From CAVQBP01 sp963723205 (GTDB lineage: Bacteria; Bacteroidota; Ignavibacteria; Ignavibacteriales; Ignavibacteriaceae), in assembly GCA_963723205.1 (NCBI GenBank), contig CAVRQC010000006.1:62001-126000 (forward strand): DNA of 64,000 bases. Direction: 5' to 3'. Positions 14,730 through 23,991 of this stretch are shown one piece after another. The translations under genes were made by a program, and so were the position numbers. How positions within the stretch are numbered: position 1 is the stretch's first letter; every line of letters begins with the position of its first letter. The notes beneath the pieces were generated by a model that was given only the letters and a program-made list of their open reading frames with translations, ran no database searches and was not told the origin of the DNA.

Positions 14730-17336
14730 ATGCCAGAGACGAAAACAAAGAAAGTAAGAGTTTATAAATTAGCTTCCGAATATAATCTTTCGGCTGAAAA
14801 TCTTATTGAATTCCTACAGAAGAAAGGGCATGAAGTAAAATCACACATGTCTATGCTTAATGATGAAATGATAAAGGATATAAACGCCCATTTCAAGAAA
14901 GATATTGAAAAAGCTGAAAAACATTATAAAAAAATTGCAGAGTTTAATAAAAAACGTGAAGAAAAGGTTGAAGAAGAAGAGAAAGTTGTAAAACAGGAAG
15001 AGGAGCAGGAAAAAATTGAAGAAGTAAAAGAAGATGAAGACGAAGTTGCAGAGATCCCTGCTGAAGAAGAAACCGCAGAACAAGCGGTTGAAGAAGTAGA
15101 TGAAGGGACTCAGGCTGAAATAGTTAAAGAAGAGATTGAAACTCCTGTTGAAACTCACCAGGAAGAAATAGTAGCCGAAGAGGGAAAACCTAAAGAACCT
15201 GAATTCAAAGCTCCTAGTGAAATAGAGAAAGATAAAAAAAGAGGCTTAAAAGTCATTGGGAAAATGGATCTGGGAGAAGAAGAAAAGAAAAAGAACATTT
15301 CGCGTGATGATCAGGGAAAAGATGAAAAAACCAAAAAGAAAAGGAAAAAACCTAAGGCCAGGAAAAAATCTACAGAGCAGCCTGAAGAACAAACCCCTGC
15401 TAAAAAAAGAAAGCGAATAAAAAGATTTGAAATTGACGAAAAAGAAGTAAAAGCTGCAATCAAAAAAACTCTTCTAAGTATGGATGATTCGGTAGCTTCA
15501 GGTAGAGCCAGTGCGAGAAAAAAGAAAAGAAGAGAAAGAGAAGCAGAAGAAGAAAGAAGGCTTGAAGAAAAAAGTCATGAGCAGAAGACTATAATTGTAA
15601 ATGAATTCATAGCTGTAAGTGAACTTGCTAATCTAATGGGTGTCCCAGTCAGTGATGTTATCCAGAAGTTTATCGAACTTGGCTTGATGGTTTCAATAAA
15701 TCAAAGACTTGATGTTGATACTATTACTTTAGTAGCTGATGAATTCGGTTTTGATGTAAAATTCCAGGAGGAATACACTTCAGAAGCCTTGGAAGATTTT
15801 GAAGATGATCCCGAGACATTGGAATCTCGTCCTCCTATTGTCACAATAATGGGACATGTTGATCACGGTAAAACTTCCTTACTAGATTATATTAGGAGAA
15901 CTAATGTAGTCGCAGGAGAATCCGGTGGTATTACTCAGCATATCGGCGCTTATAAAGTTGACGTTGGAAATGGGAAGAAAATAACATTTCTCGATACCCC
16001 CGGTCATGAAGCATTTACAGCTATGCGTGCCAGAGGGGCGCAACTTACCGATATCGTTGTATTAATTATTGCCGCTGACGATGCTGTTATGCCTCAAACC
16101 ATTGAAGCTATAAACCACGCACAAGCTGCAAACGTACCTATTGTTATAGCCATAAATAAAATAGATAAACCGGGTGCAAATTCGGAAAAAATTAAGCAGC
16201 AGCTGGCAGATAGAAAAATTCTTGTTGAGGATTGGGGCGGCAAATATCAATGTGTCGAGGTCTCAGCAAAATCAGGGATGAATGTTGACAATTTGCTTGA
16301 AGTTATTCTTTTGGAAGCAGAATTATTAGATCTGAGAGCTAATCCCAATAGGAATTCCCGCGGTACTGTAGTCGAGTCGGAACTTGATAAAGGGCGGGGA
16401 ATTACGGGAACTATTTTAGTCCAAAAAGGGACATTGAAAATAGGCGATCCTTTTGTTGCCGGAATTTTTCAGGGCAAAGTACGAGCTATGTTTGATGAAA
16501 GGGGTAATAAAGTTGATGAAGCACCTCCGGCTACTCCTGTTTTAGTTATAGGTTTTGAAGGTGCTCCTCAGGCAGGTGATACTTTCGTTGTCGTTGATTC
16601 AGAAAGACAAGCCCGTGAAATCGGAATTAAACGTCAGCAGTTAAAACGTGAACAGGATCAAAAACAGGTACATCATATTACACTCGAAGAAATTGGTAAA
16701 CAAATTAGCATCGGCGGTGTAAAAGAACTGCCATTAATTGTTAAAGGAGATGTTGATGGATCTGTTGAAGCTCTGTCAGATTCTTTAATGAAATTATCTA
16801 ATGAAGAAGTTGTTGTAAGAGTTATCCATAAGGGAGTTGGCGGTATTTCCGAAAGTGATGTACTCCTTGCTGACGCTTCTGATGCAATAATTATAGGCTT
16901 TCATGTAAGACCCCATCTTAATGCAAGAAAATTAGCGGAAGCACAAAATGTAGATATCCGGCTTTATAATGTTATTTATGATGCAATCAATGAGGTTAAA
17001 GCTGCACTTGAAGGTTTGCTTTCACCTGTAATATCAGAAGAAGTAACTGCAACTCTGGAAATAAGAGATACTTTCAAAGTTCCTAAAACCGGAACCGTCG
17101 CAGGCTGCTATGTTCAGGAAGGAAAAATATCCAGAAACAGTAAAGTAAGATTAATCAGAGATGGTATCGTAATTCATACCGGAGAAATTGCTTCGCTAAA
17201 AAGATTTAAAGATGATGTTAGAGAAGTTGATGCTGGTTACGAATGCGGACTTAATGTTGCAAACTATAACGATATTAAAGTTGGTGATGTTATTGAAGCT
17301 TACAAAATTGTGGAAACTAAGAAAAAATTAGCTTAA
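14730..17336 (+). CDS. infB: Translation initiation factor IF-2
   Basis: IF-2 is the GTPase that brings initiator tRNA to the ribosome. In 868 residues: an IF2_N helical domain (about 5-55, RVYKLASEYNLSAENLIEFL), a long Glu/Lys-rich linker (about 70-285) with low sequence complexity, a second IF2_N-like domain (about 290-345), then the GTPase core. The G motifs are GHVDHGKTS (from residue 375), DTPGHEAF and NKID; the C-terminal IF2 domains end with VGDVIEAYKIVE. The length comes mainly from the charged linker, which is common in this phylum. It lies 38 bases after nusA and 49 before rbfA, inside one operon. Confidence 0.98.
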   Translation: MPETKTKKVRVYKLASEYNLSAENLIEFLQKKGHEVKSHMSMLNDEMIKDINAHFKKDIEKAEKHYKKIAEFNKKREEKVEEEEKVVKQEEEQEKIEEVKEDEDEVAEIPAEEETAEQAVEEVDEGTQAEIVKEEIETPVETHQEEIVAEEGKPKEPEFKAPSEIEKDKKRGLKVIGKMDLGEEEKKKNISRDDQGKDEKTKKKRKKPKARKKSTEQPEEQTPAKKRKRIKRFEIDEKEVKAAIKKTLLSMDDSVASGRASARKKKRREREAEEERRLEEKSHEQKTIIVNEFIAVSELANLMGVPVSDVIQKFIELGLMVSINQRLDVDTITLVADEFGFDVKFQEEYTSEALEDFEDDPETLESRPPIVTIMGHVDHGKTSLLDYIRRTNVVAGESGGITQHIGAYKVDVGNGKKITFLDTPGHEAFTAMRARGAQLTDIVVLIIAADDAVMPQTIEAINHAQAANVPIVIAINKIDKPGANSEKIKQQLADRKILVEDWGGKYQCVEVSAKSGMNVDNLLEVILLEAELLDLRANPNRNSRGTVVESELDKGRGITGTILVQKGTLKIGDPFVAGIFQGKVRAMFDERGNKVDEAPPATPVLVIGFEGAPQAGDTFVVVDSERQAREIGIKRQQLKREQDQKQVHHITLEEIGKQISIGGVKELPLIVKGDVDGSVEALSDSLMKLSNEEVVVRVIHKGVGGISESDVLLADASDAIIIGFHVRPHLNARKLAEAQNVDIRLYNVIYDAINEVKAALEGLLSPVISEEVTATLEIRDTFKVPKTGTVAGCYVQEGKISRNSKVRLIRDGIVIHTGEIASLKRFKDDVREVDAGYECGLNVANYNDIKVGDVIEAYKIVETKKKLA

Positions 17337-17385
17337 AAGATGTTGCAGGTACTCAACCTGTGCAGGTTTATATAATAGGTTTGTA

Positions 17386-17748
17386 ATGTCCAGACGAATT
17401 GAAAGAGTTGAAAAACTAATTAAGGAAGAAGTAAGTCTCATTTTTCTTCATGAACTTCAGGATAGGCTTCCGAATAATGAAATTGGATTTGTAACTATCA
17501 CAGGCGTTAAAGTAAGCGCAGACCTGAAAATCGCAAAAGTTTATTTATCCGTTCTTGATAGAGAAAAAAGAGATGCGGTTTTAGAAAAAATAAGATTAAA
17601 AGCCGGGTTTATAAGATCTCTACTCGCTTCCCGGATAAAAATTAAGTTTACACCTGAATTAAAATTTTTTATTGATGACACTCTTGATTATGTTGAAAAA
17701 ATAGAAGGACTTATTAAGAAAATTCATAACGAAGATGATAACAAATGA
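17386..17748 (+). CDS. rbfA: Ribosome-binding factor A
   Basis: RbfA is a small KH-fold protein that binds the 5' end of 16S rRNA during late 30S maturation and cold adaptation. The 120-residue product has the family pattern RRIERVEKLIKEEVSLIFL, GFVTITGVKVSADLKIAKVYLSV and the C-terminal TPELKFFIDDTLDYVEKIE. It starts 49 bases after infB; that gap holds a short AACCTG-TG-CAGGTT palindrome (17355-17368), too small to be a convincing terminator. Its last 14 bases overlap the truB start, so the two are probably translated together. Confidence 0.95.
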   Translation: MSRRIERVEKLIKEEVSLIFLHELQDRLPNNEIGFVTITGVKVSADLKIAKVYLSVLDREKRDAVLEKIRLKAGFIRSLLASRIKIKFTPELKFFIDDTLDYVEKIEGLIKKIHNEDDNK

Positions 17749-18445
17749 TACAATCGATTTTTCGAAATTTGATTTTGATTTAGGTGAAACAATTCTGATA
17801 GATAAACCTTTCATGTGGACATCTTTCCTTGTGGTTCATAAAATAAGAAAAGTTGTCGGAGTTAAAAAAGTCGGACACGCCGGAACCTTAGACCCGATGG
17901 CAACCGGACTTCTGATTCTTTGTACCGGGAAAAAGACTAAAGAAATTGGAAAATTTCAGGAATTGGAAAAAACTTATACCGGTATTTTTACTCTTGGTAA
18001 AGCAACTCCTTCAATGGATTTAGAAACAGAAATAATTGAAGAAAAACCTTTGGACAATGTTACCGAAGAAAAAATATTAAAAGCAAAAGAAGAATTTACT
18101 GGACAAATTCTCCAAGTTCCACCTATGTATTCAGCAGTTAAATATAAGGGAAAATCTTTATATAAATTTGCCAGGAAAGGAAAAACTGTAAAAAGAGAAC
18201 CCAGAAAGGTATTCGTTTCAAAATTTAATATTACAAAAATAGAGCTGCCGGACATCCATTTCGAAATCTCATGTTCCAAAGGTACTTACATAAGAGTTAT
18301 TGCAAATGATCTGGGAATTAGTTTGGGCTGCGGAGCAGTTTTATCTTCTTTAAGAAGAACCAAAATCGGTAATTACAATGTAGAAAATGCTCTTTTGGTT
18401 GATGATTTTACTGAAAAGATTAAATTGGGATTGGTTCAGGGATAA
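17735..18445 (+). CDS. truB: tRNA pseudouridine-55 synthase
   Basis: TruB converts U55 of the tRNA T-loop to pseudouridine. The catalytic Asp is residue 53 in GHAGTLDPMATGLLILC; other family motifs are ILIDKPFMWTSF near the start, PPMYSAVKYKGKSLYKFAR, and SCSKGTYIRVIANDLG. At 236 residues it lacks the C-terminal PUA extension of E. coli TruB (314), as usual for the short form. It overlaps rbfA by 14 bases and is followed after 77 bases by ribF. Confidence 0.96.
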   Translation: MITNDTIDFSKFDFDLGETILIDKPFMWTSFLVVHKIRKVVGVKKVGHAGTLDPMATGLLILCTGKKTKEIGKFQELEKTYTGIFTLGKATPSMDLETEIIEEKPLDNVTEEKILKAKEEFTGQILQVPPMYSAVKYKGKSLYKFARKGKTVKREPRKVFVSKFNITKIELPDIHFEISCSKGTYIRVIANDLGISLGCGAVLSSLRRTKIGNYNVENALLVDDFTEKIKLGLVQG

Positions 18446-18522
18446 TGATTATGCTCTATTTGCTTCATTTTCAGACAAAAAAAACATATATTAATAAGCT
18501 TTTTGTTTAGTCAAAGTATTTT

Positions 18523-19461
18523 ATGAAAATATTCCATGAGTTCTCTGAAATTGTAAAAAATGAAAATACCTTCGTAACCATTGGTTCTTTTGATGGTATT
18601 CATTTAGGACATAGAGAAATAATAAATAGAATTAATGAAAAAGCTTCCCAAAATGGAGGTAGAAGTTTTTTAATAACTTTTGATCCGCATCCGAGAAGTG
18701 TTCTTTCTAAAAATGCCGATGTCAAGATATTAACAACATTACGTGAAAAATCTATTTTACTGGATGCTCTAGGAATTCAGAATTTGTTGGTGATTAAATT
18801 CACAAAAGACTTTTCTCAAATTAGTGCTGATGATTTTGTTTTAAATTATGTAATGAAGTATATCGGTCTTAAGGAAATTGTCATCGGTCATGATCATCGC
18901 TTTGGTAAAGGCCGCAGCGGGAATGAAACAATATTAAGAAAGTTAGGCAAAGATAATAACTTCGATGTTTCAATTGTCGGTGCTTATAAGCTGAATGATA
19001 AAATCATCAGTAGCTCGGAAATTCGAAATTCTTTAAATGATGGAAATATAAAAATAGTTAATACTTACCTTGGGAGATATTATTCTTTCAGCGGTTATGT
19101 GATTGCGGGAGATAAAAGAGGAAGAGAGCTGGGATTCCCGACAGCAAATATTAAACTTGCAGATGAACAAAAGCTTTTACCGGCTTTAGGTGTTTATGCG
19201 GTAGAATTTATAGTTGATAGTAATAAATATTTCGGCTTGCTCAGTGTTGGTAAAAGACCGACTTTTTATGAAGACGGGAAAATAATTCCCGAAGTTTTTA
19301 TTTATGATTTCAACAAAGAGATTTACGGTAAGTTTGTAACTGTTAAGATTGTTGAAATGATCCGTGGAGAAATTAAGTACAATTCCGCCGGAGAATTAAT
19401 TGAACAAATGAACAAAGATAAAGAACTAGGTTCAGAAATTTTAAGTAAATTAGTAGATTAG
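18523..19461 (+). CDS. ribF: Bifunctional riboflavin kinase / FAD synthetase
   Basis: RibF makes FMN and then FAD from riboflavin. The N-terminal nucleotidyltransferase (about 1-180) has GSFDGIHLGHREII, the FDPHPRSVL motif and ISSSEIRNSL; the C-terminal flavokinase (about 185-312) has GDKRGRELGFPTANI and GVYAVEF with VGKRPTF. Length 312 is standard. It is in the common truB-ribF-rpsO-pnp order. The 77-base gap before it has no clear promoter, so it is likely read through from truB. Confidence 0.96.
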   Translation: MKIFHEFSEIVKNENTFVTIGSFDGIHLGHREIINRINEKASQNGGRSFLITFDPHPRSVLSKNADVKILTTLREKSILLDALGIQNLLVIKFTKDFSQISADDFVLNYVMKYIGLKEIVIGHDHRFGKGRSGNETILRKLGKDNNFDVSIVGAYKLNDKIISSSEIRNSLNDGNIKIVNTYLGRYYSFSGYVIAGDKRGRELGFPTANIKLADEQKLLPALGVYAVEFIVDSNKYFGLLSVGKRPTFYEDGKIIPEVFIYDFNKEIYGKFVTVKIVEMIRGEIKYNSAGELIEQMNKDKELGSEILSKLVD

Positions 19462-19532
19462 ATTTTTAGTAATTTTTAATTATAGAAAAAATAAGATGTT
19501 AAAAATAGATTAAATTTAGAAAATAATTAATT

Positions 19533-19570
19533 AATCCCGGTTTCTTGAAATAAAAAGGATTTCTGGGGTT
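19533..19570 (+). promoter_or_regulatory. Possible rpsO leader hairpin
   Basis: AATCCCGG (19533-19540) can pair with CTGGGGTT (19563-19570), with two G-T pairs, around a 22-base A-rich loop, about 30 bases ahead of the rpsO start. S15 represses its own mRNA in other bacteria through leader structures of differing form; this hairpin is a candidate only. Confidence 0.25.
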
Positions 19571-19601
19571 ACATTGTATAAAATAAATAAGGATAAATAA
19601 A

Positions 19602-19865
19602 ATGACAAAAGAGGAAAAACAGGGACTGATCAAAAATTTTGGGAGTAATGAAAAAGACTCAGGAAAAGCTGAGGTACAAATTGCTATACTTACAAAAAGA
19701 ATAAATGAGCTTACCGAACATTTTAATGTTCATAAAAAAGATCATCATTCCAGGAGAGGTTTAATGACGATGGTTGGTAAAAGGAGAAGGTTATTAAACT
19801 ATTTAATGAAAAAAGATATAGCAAGATACAGAACAATTATTAAAGAGTTAAATATTAGAAAGTAA
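19602..19865 (+). CDS. rpsO: 30S ribosomal protein S15
   Basis: S15 is an early-binding protein of the 30S platform that contacts 16S rRNA helices 20-22. The 87-residue protein, only slightly shorter than the usual 89, has all the landmarks: GSNEKDSGKAEVQIAILTKRI, the HFNVHKKDHHSRRGLMTMVG loop and RRRLLNYLMKKD. It is followed after 10 bases by pnp, the near-universal arrangement that lets the two be transcribed together. The 140-base gap upstream may hold its own leader structure. Confidence 0.98.
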   Translation: MTKEEKQGLIKNFGSNEKDSGKAEVQIAILTKRINELTEHFNVHKKDHHSRRGLMTMVGKRRRLLNYLMKKDIARYRTIIKELNIRK

Positions 19866-19875
19866 AGGTTTATTA

Positions 19876-21978
19876 ATGATATTAAAAGAATTAGAATTTG
19901 GCGGAAAAAAATTTTCATTAGAATCTGGCAGGTTTGCAAAACAAGCCAATGGCGCTGTGATGGTAAGGTACGGCGACAGTATGGTTCTGGTTTCTGCAGT
20001 AGCTGCTGATAAGGCTCCTGAAGATATAGATTATTTCCCGCTTCAGGTTGAATACAGGGAAAAAACCTCTGCAGCCGGAAAATTTCCGGGTGGATATATT
20101 AAAAGAGAAGGACGACCGAGTGAAAAAGAAATATTAAGCGCAAGGCTTGTTGATAGACCCATCAGACCTCTTTTCCCGGATGATTTTAATAATGAAACTC
20201 AGGTGATTGCCCTCGTTTTTTCTTATGACGGCGAAAACGATACGGATGTTCTCGCTGCAGTTGGAGCTTCTGCTGCTCTAACAATTTCAGATATTCCTTT
20301 TAACGGACCTATAGCTGAAGTTCGGGTAGGAAAAATTGATGGAGAATTTATTGTAAATCCTACTCACCGGCAAATTAAAGAAAGTGATATTGAGTTGGTT
20401 GTTGCAGGAACCGCCGATTCAATTGTAATGGTCGAAGGTGAATCAAATGAAATAACTGAAGATGACTTACTGAATGCTCTTAAATTTGCCCAGGGAGAAA
20501 TAAAAAAGCTTGTTGATCTGCAGCTTGAATTAGCCAAAGAGATTAGCAAAGCTAAAAAAGAAGTTGTTGAAAAAAGTATTGATGAAAATTTAAAAAATGA
20601 TGTCTATCAGTTAGCACATGATAAATTAAAAGAAATTGTCTATTCAGTTTTAACAAAAGAAGAGAGAAGTGATAAAAATAAAGAATTGACTGAATCAGTT
20701 AAAGCTGAATTCGCAGAAAAATATCCGGAACAGGAAAAAGTAATTGGAGAAATCATTCATGATCTTGAAAAAGATCTGATGAGGAAAAGGATTTTAAGCG
20801 AAGGTATTCGTCTTGACGGAAGAAATACAACACAAATACGTCCAATCTCAATTGAAGTGGGAATTCTTCCAAGGACGCATGGTTCCGGTTTATTCACAAG
20901 AGGAGAAACTCAAAGTCTAACAACAGTTACTCTTGGTACTAAAAATGACGCACAAACTGTTGATGGATTACTGGAAGAATATTCTAAGAAATTTATGCTA
21001 CATTATAACTTTCCTCCTTTTAGTGTAGGTGAAGTTGGAAGAATGAGCGGTGTTGGCAGAAGAGAAATCGGCCATGGAAACCTTGCTGAAAGAGCACTTA
21101 AAATTATGTTTCCTCAGGAAGAACAATTCCCATATACAGTCCGGGTTATTTCAGATATCCTAGAATCAAATGGCTCATCTTCAATGGCAACTGTATGTGC
21201 CGGTTCCCTGGCTTTGATGGATGCAGGTGTTCCCATAAAAAAATCTGTTGCGGGAATCGCTATGGGACTTATTAAGGAAGAAGACAATTTCGCAGTATTA
21301 TCAGACATTCTCGGAAATGAAGATCATTTAGGCGATATGGATTTTAAGGTAGCCGGTACTAAAGATGGAATTACTGCTTTCCAGATGGATATAAAAATCC
21401 AGGGAATTTCTTTTGAAATTATAGAAAAAGCTTTAGCCCAGGCAAAGGAAGGGCGTCATTATATTTTGGATAAAATGAATGAAGTAATTAGTACACCGCG
21501 GGAATCCATTTCATCATTGGCACCAAGATTAATTACTATGCAGGTAGAAACAGATCAGATTGGAGCAATTATTGGCCCCGGAGGAAAAACCATCCAGGGT
21601 ATGCAGAGATTATTTGGTGTTGATATTAATATTGATGATGACGGTACTATAAGCATTGCTTCTCCAAACAAGGAGAATGCAACAAAATGTAAAGATTATA
21701 TCAAAAAATTAACCGCTACTCCCGAAGTTGGTGAAATTTATGAGGGTGTAATAACCAAAATTATGGATTTTGGAGCTTTTGTTGAAATACTTCCAGGAAA
21801 AGAAGGTCTGCTCCATATTTCGCAAATAGATAATAAGAGAGTTAATAAAGTAACTGATTATTTTAAAGAAGGAGATATGGTAACCGTCAAATTGCTTAAG
21901 ATTGAAAACGGAAAGTATTCATTAAGCAGAAAAGAGCTCTTGAAAGAAGACGGTAAAGATAAAGCAGCAAAACAATAA
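19876..21978 (+). CDS. pnp: Polyribonucleotide nucleotidyltransferase (PNPase)
   Basis: PNPase is the phosphorolytic 3'-5' exoribonuclease of RNA decay. The 700 residues hold two RNase PH domains (about 1-215 and 300-530; KFPGGYIKREGRPSEKEILSARLVDRP split over two motifs, and the second-core FTRGETQSLTTVTLG and DFKVAGTKDGITAFQMDIK), an alpha-helical linker, a KH domain (GAIIGPGGKTIQGMQ, about 565) and a C-terminal S1 domain (GEIYEGVITKIMDFGAFVEI, about 620-690). All parts are full length. It is the last gene of the rimP-pnp run; the 387-base gap after it separates it from the RNase E/G gene. Confidence 0.97.
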   Translation: MILKELEFGGKKFSLESGRFAKQANGAVMVRYGDSMVLVSAVAADKAPEDIDYFPLQVEYREKTSAAGKFPGGYIKREGRPSEKEILSARLVDRPIRPLFPDDFNNETQVIALVFSYDGENDTDVLAAVGASAALTISDIPFNGPIAEVRVGKIDGEFIVNPTHRQIKESDIELVVAGTADSIVMVEGESNEITEDDLLNALKFAQGEIKKLVDLQLELAKEISKAKKEVVEKSIDENLKNDVYQLAHDKLKEIVYSVLTKEERSDKNKELTESVKAEFAEKYPEQEKVIGEIIHDLEKDLMRKRILSEGIRLDGRNTTQIRPISIEVGILPRTHGSGLFTRGETQSLTTVTLGTKNDAQTVDGLLEEYSKKFMLHYNFPPFSVGEVGRMSGVGRREIGHGNLAERALKIMFPQEEQFPYTVRVISDILESNGSSSMATVCAGSLALMDAGVPIKKSVAGIAMGLIKEEDNFAVLSDILGNEDHLGDMDFKVAGTKDGITAFQMDIKIQGISFEIIEKALAQAKEGRHYILDKMNEVISTPRESISSLAPRLITMQVETDQIGAIIGPGGKTIQGMQRLFGVDINIDDDGTISIASPNKENATKCKDYIKKLTATPEVGEIYEGVITKIMDFGAFVEILPGKEGLLHISQIDNKRVNKVTDYFKEGDMVTVKLLKIENGKYSLSRKELLKEDGKDKAAKQ

Positions 21979-22286
21979 TTTTTTTAATGATGAGATTGCC
22001 CTGATTTTTGTTCAAAAGAAGTTTTAAAAGAGAAATCTTTTCCGGATTAAAACTCTTATGTTAAATGGAAATTACAACAAACTTCCGGCAGTCTTATCTT
22101 TCAATAAGTTTTTATTTTAATTATAGATTTATGGTCCAGTTAAAATTGTTTCATTATTATCAAGCTGTTATTGAATTTATTCAGTTTAACATTTCCTGCT
22201 GCCTGCTTGTACCAAAAGTATCACATAGTACCAGGACAAAAAGAAGGGGTCAGGAAGAATTCTTTAACAACATGTTATGCTCATTT

Positions 22287-22305
22287 ATTCCGGTTAATCC
22301 GGAAT
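22287..22305. other. Short perfect hairpin in the pnp-rng gap
   Basis: ATTCCGG (22287-22293) pairs with CCGGAAT (22299-22305) around TTAAT. The 387-base gap 21979-22365 has no convincing gene; this palindrome and the hairpin at 22322 are the only structures I see in it. Confidence 0.35.
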
Positions 22306-22321
22306 CTGACTACAAAGTTTG

Positions 22322-22348
22322 TCCCACTAACAATGGGATTATTTTTTT
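22322..22348 (+). promoter_or_regulatory. Leader hairpin plus T-run before the RNase E/G gene
   Basis: TCCCA (22322-22326) pairs with TGGGA (22334-22338) around CTAACAA and is followed by TTATTTTTTT (22339-22348), 18 bases before the ATG. As with rimP, the start codon has no ribosome-binding site and a terminator-like hairpin lies in its place. RNase E is known to control its own mRNA through the 5' leader in enterobacteria; any such role here is inference. Confidence 0.5.
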
Positions 22349-22365
22349 ACTAAAGTTTATTTTAT

Positions 22366-23934
22366 ATGCGAAAAGAGATTATAATAAATTCTTCCACTTC
22401 ACAGACCCGAGTAGCCATTACCGAAGATGGAAATTTAGTCGACTTTTTTGTTGATTATCCTGAAAACCGGCGCATGGTCGGTGATATTTATTTGGGGAAA
22501 ATTGCCAGAGTCTTGCCCGGTATAAAAGCTGCCTTTGTTGATATTGGCATGAAGCACGATGCCTTCCTTCACTTCTCAGATATAGGAGAGACTACCAAGC
22601 AATTTCAGGAGATGCTTGGTGATGAAGACTCTGATGTTGATGATGAGGAAGACGAAGAGACAACAGAAAATACTACTTTTCACGAAAAACAAAGGCAAAA
22701 TCAACCTGAAATTCCGAAACTGTACAAAGGTCAGGATATAATTGTACAGATTACTAAGGAACCCGTCAATAATAAAGGTGTTAGAGTTAGCTCCTCTGTT
22801 TCATTACCCGGGAGATTCTGTGTATTACTTCCGTTCGACGGAAAAGTTGGTGTTTCTAAAAAGATTTATGATTTCAAAGAAAGAAGACGTCTGCGGAATA
22901 TGGCCCGGAGTATTCTTCCAAAGAATTATGGATTAATTATCAGAACTGTAGCAAAAAACCAGGATGAAAATGCTCTGCAGGAAGATTTAAATAATTTGAT
23001 AAAAACATGGAAAGAGATAGAAACTACAGTCAAATCCGAAACTCCTCCTGCTCTTATCTATCAGGATCTCAATACAACTTCAAGCGTAATAAGAGACCTT
23101 TTTACACCTGACATCTCCAAAGTATTTATTGATTCAAAAAAATTATATAAGCAAATAAAAAATTATATTCAGCTTATACAGCCGGGACTTGCCGATAAAA
23201 TAGAATCATTTAAATCCGGCCATTCGATATTTGATTCATTTAAAATTGAAGAACAGATTAAAACCTTAATGGGAAGAAAAGTTCCCCTGCCCAGCGGAGG
23301 ATACTTGATTATTGAACATACTGAGGCAATGGTTGTTATTGATGTTAACAGCGGAAGATATGCAAAAAATAAAGAACAGGAATTAAATTCTTTAAAAACA
23401 GATCTTGAAGCATCCAGAGAAATTGCCAGGCAGCTCAGGTTAAGAGATATAGGCGGAATTATAGTTATAGATTTTATCGATCTTGAAGATGAAAAGAACA
23501 GAAAAAAGGTTTATGATGAACTAAGGAAAGAATTCAGGAGAGATAGAGCAAAAGTTTCTGTTCTGCCAATGTCCGATTTCGGGGTAATACAAATTACACG
23601 GCAGCGGGTGCGTCAAAATATAATGCAGGCAATGAAAGAAGTGTGCCCTTACTGCCTTGGAACCGGTTTACTTACTAAACATTCTCACTTGGTTTATGAT
23701 CTTGAAGACTGGTTGAAAAAATTTAGAAGACATTCAAGCGAAAGATCTTTAATCATTAAGTGCCACCCAACAGTTGCAGAGAAATTTAGAAAAGGTGAAT
23801 TCAAATCTCTTACGAAATTGCAATTTAAATATCTCGTAAGGTTGAAAATCGTTGAAGATGGAAGCATGCCTTTATCCCAGTTAAAATTCATTTCTAAAAA
23901 AACTCAAAAAGACTTGACTGATGAATATCAATAA
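22366..23934 (+). CDS. rng: Ribonuclease E/G family endoribonuclease
   Basis: Endoribonuclease for mRNA decay and rRNA/tRNA processing. In 522 residues: N-terminal RNase H-like strand and S1 domain (about 40-125, broken by an acidic insert DEDSDVDDEEDEE), the 5' sensor region, and the DNase I-like catalytic core. The two catalytic metal-binding aspartates are D326 (VVIDVNSG) and D369 (IVIDFIDLE), 43 residues apart exactly as in E. coli RNase E (303/346), and the zinc link CPYC is at 427-430. There is no long C-terminal scaffold region, so it is RNase G-sized. Placed right after pnp, it makes this an RNA-decay locus. Confidence 0.95.
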   Translation: MRKEIIINSSTSQTRVAITEDGNLVDFFVDYPENRRMVGDIYLGKIARVLPGIKAAFVDIGMKHDAFLHFSDIGETTKQFQEMLGDEDSDVDDEEDEETTENTTFHEKQRQNQPEIPKLYKGQDIIVQITKEPVNNKGVRVSSSVSLPGRFCVLLPFDGKVGVSKKIYDFKERRRLRNMARSILPKNYGLIIRTVAKNQDENALQEDLNNLIKTWKEIETTVKSETPPALIYQDLNTTSSVIRDLFTPDISKVFIDSKKLYKQIKNYIQLIQPGLADKIESFKSGHSIFDSFKIEEQIKTLMGRKVPLPSGGYLIIEHTEAMVVIDVNSGRYAKNKEQELNSLKTDLEASREIARQLRLRDIGGIIVIDFIDLEDEKNRKKVYDELRKEFRRDRAKVSVLPMSDFGVIQITRQRVRQNIMQAMKEVCPYCLGTGLLTKHSHLVYDLEDWLKKFRRHSSERSLIIKCHPTVAEKFRKGEFKSLTKLQFKYLVRLKIVEDGSMPLSQLKFISKKTQKDLTDEYQ

Positions 23935-23991
23935 TGGTACTTTTTAATTTCAGGTAATTATTTTCGATAATAATATTTTGCAGAATGAATT

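Noticed and set aside
17355..17368. AACCTG-TG-CAGGTT palindrome between infB and rbfA as a terminator
   Set aside because: Six-base arms with a two-base centre cannot form a stable hairpin and no T-run follows; rbfA is plainly in the same operon.
22065..22454. A 129-codon open frame in the pnp-rng gap, partly overlapping the RNase E/G start
   Set aside because: Its product has no recognisable family, its composition is unlike the neighbours, and it overlaps a real gene with the proper start in another frame; likely chance.
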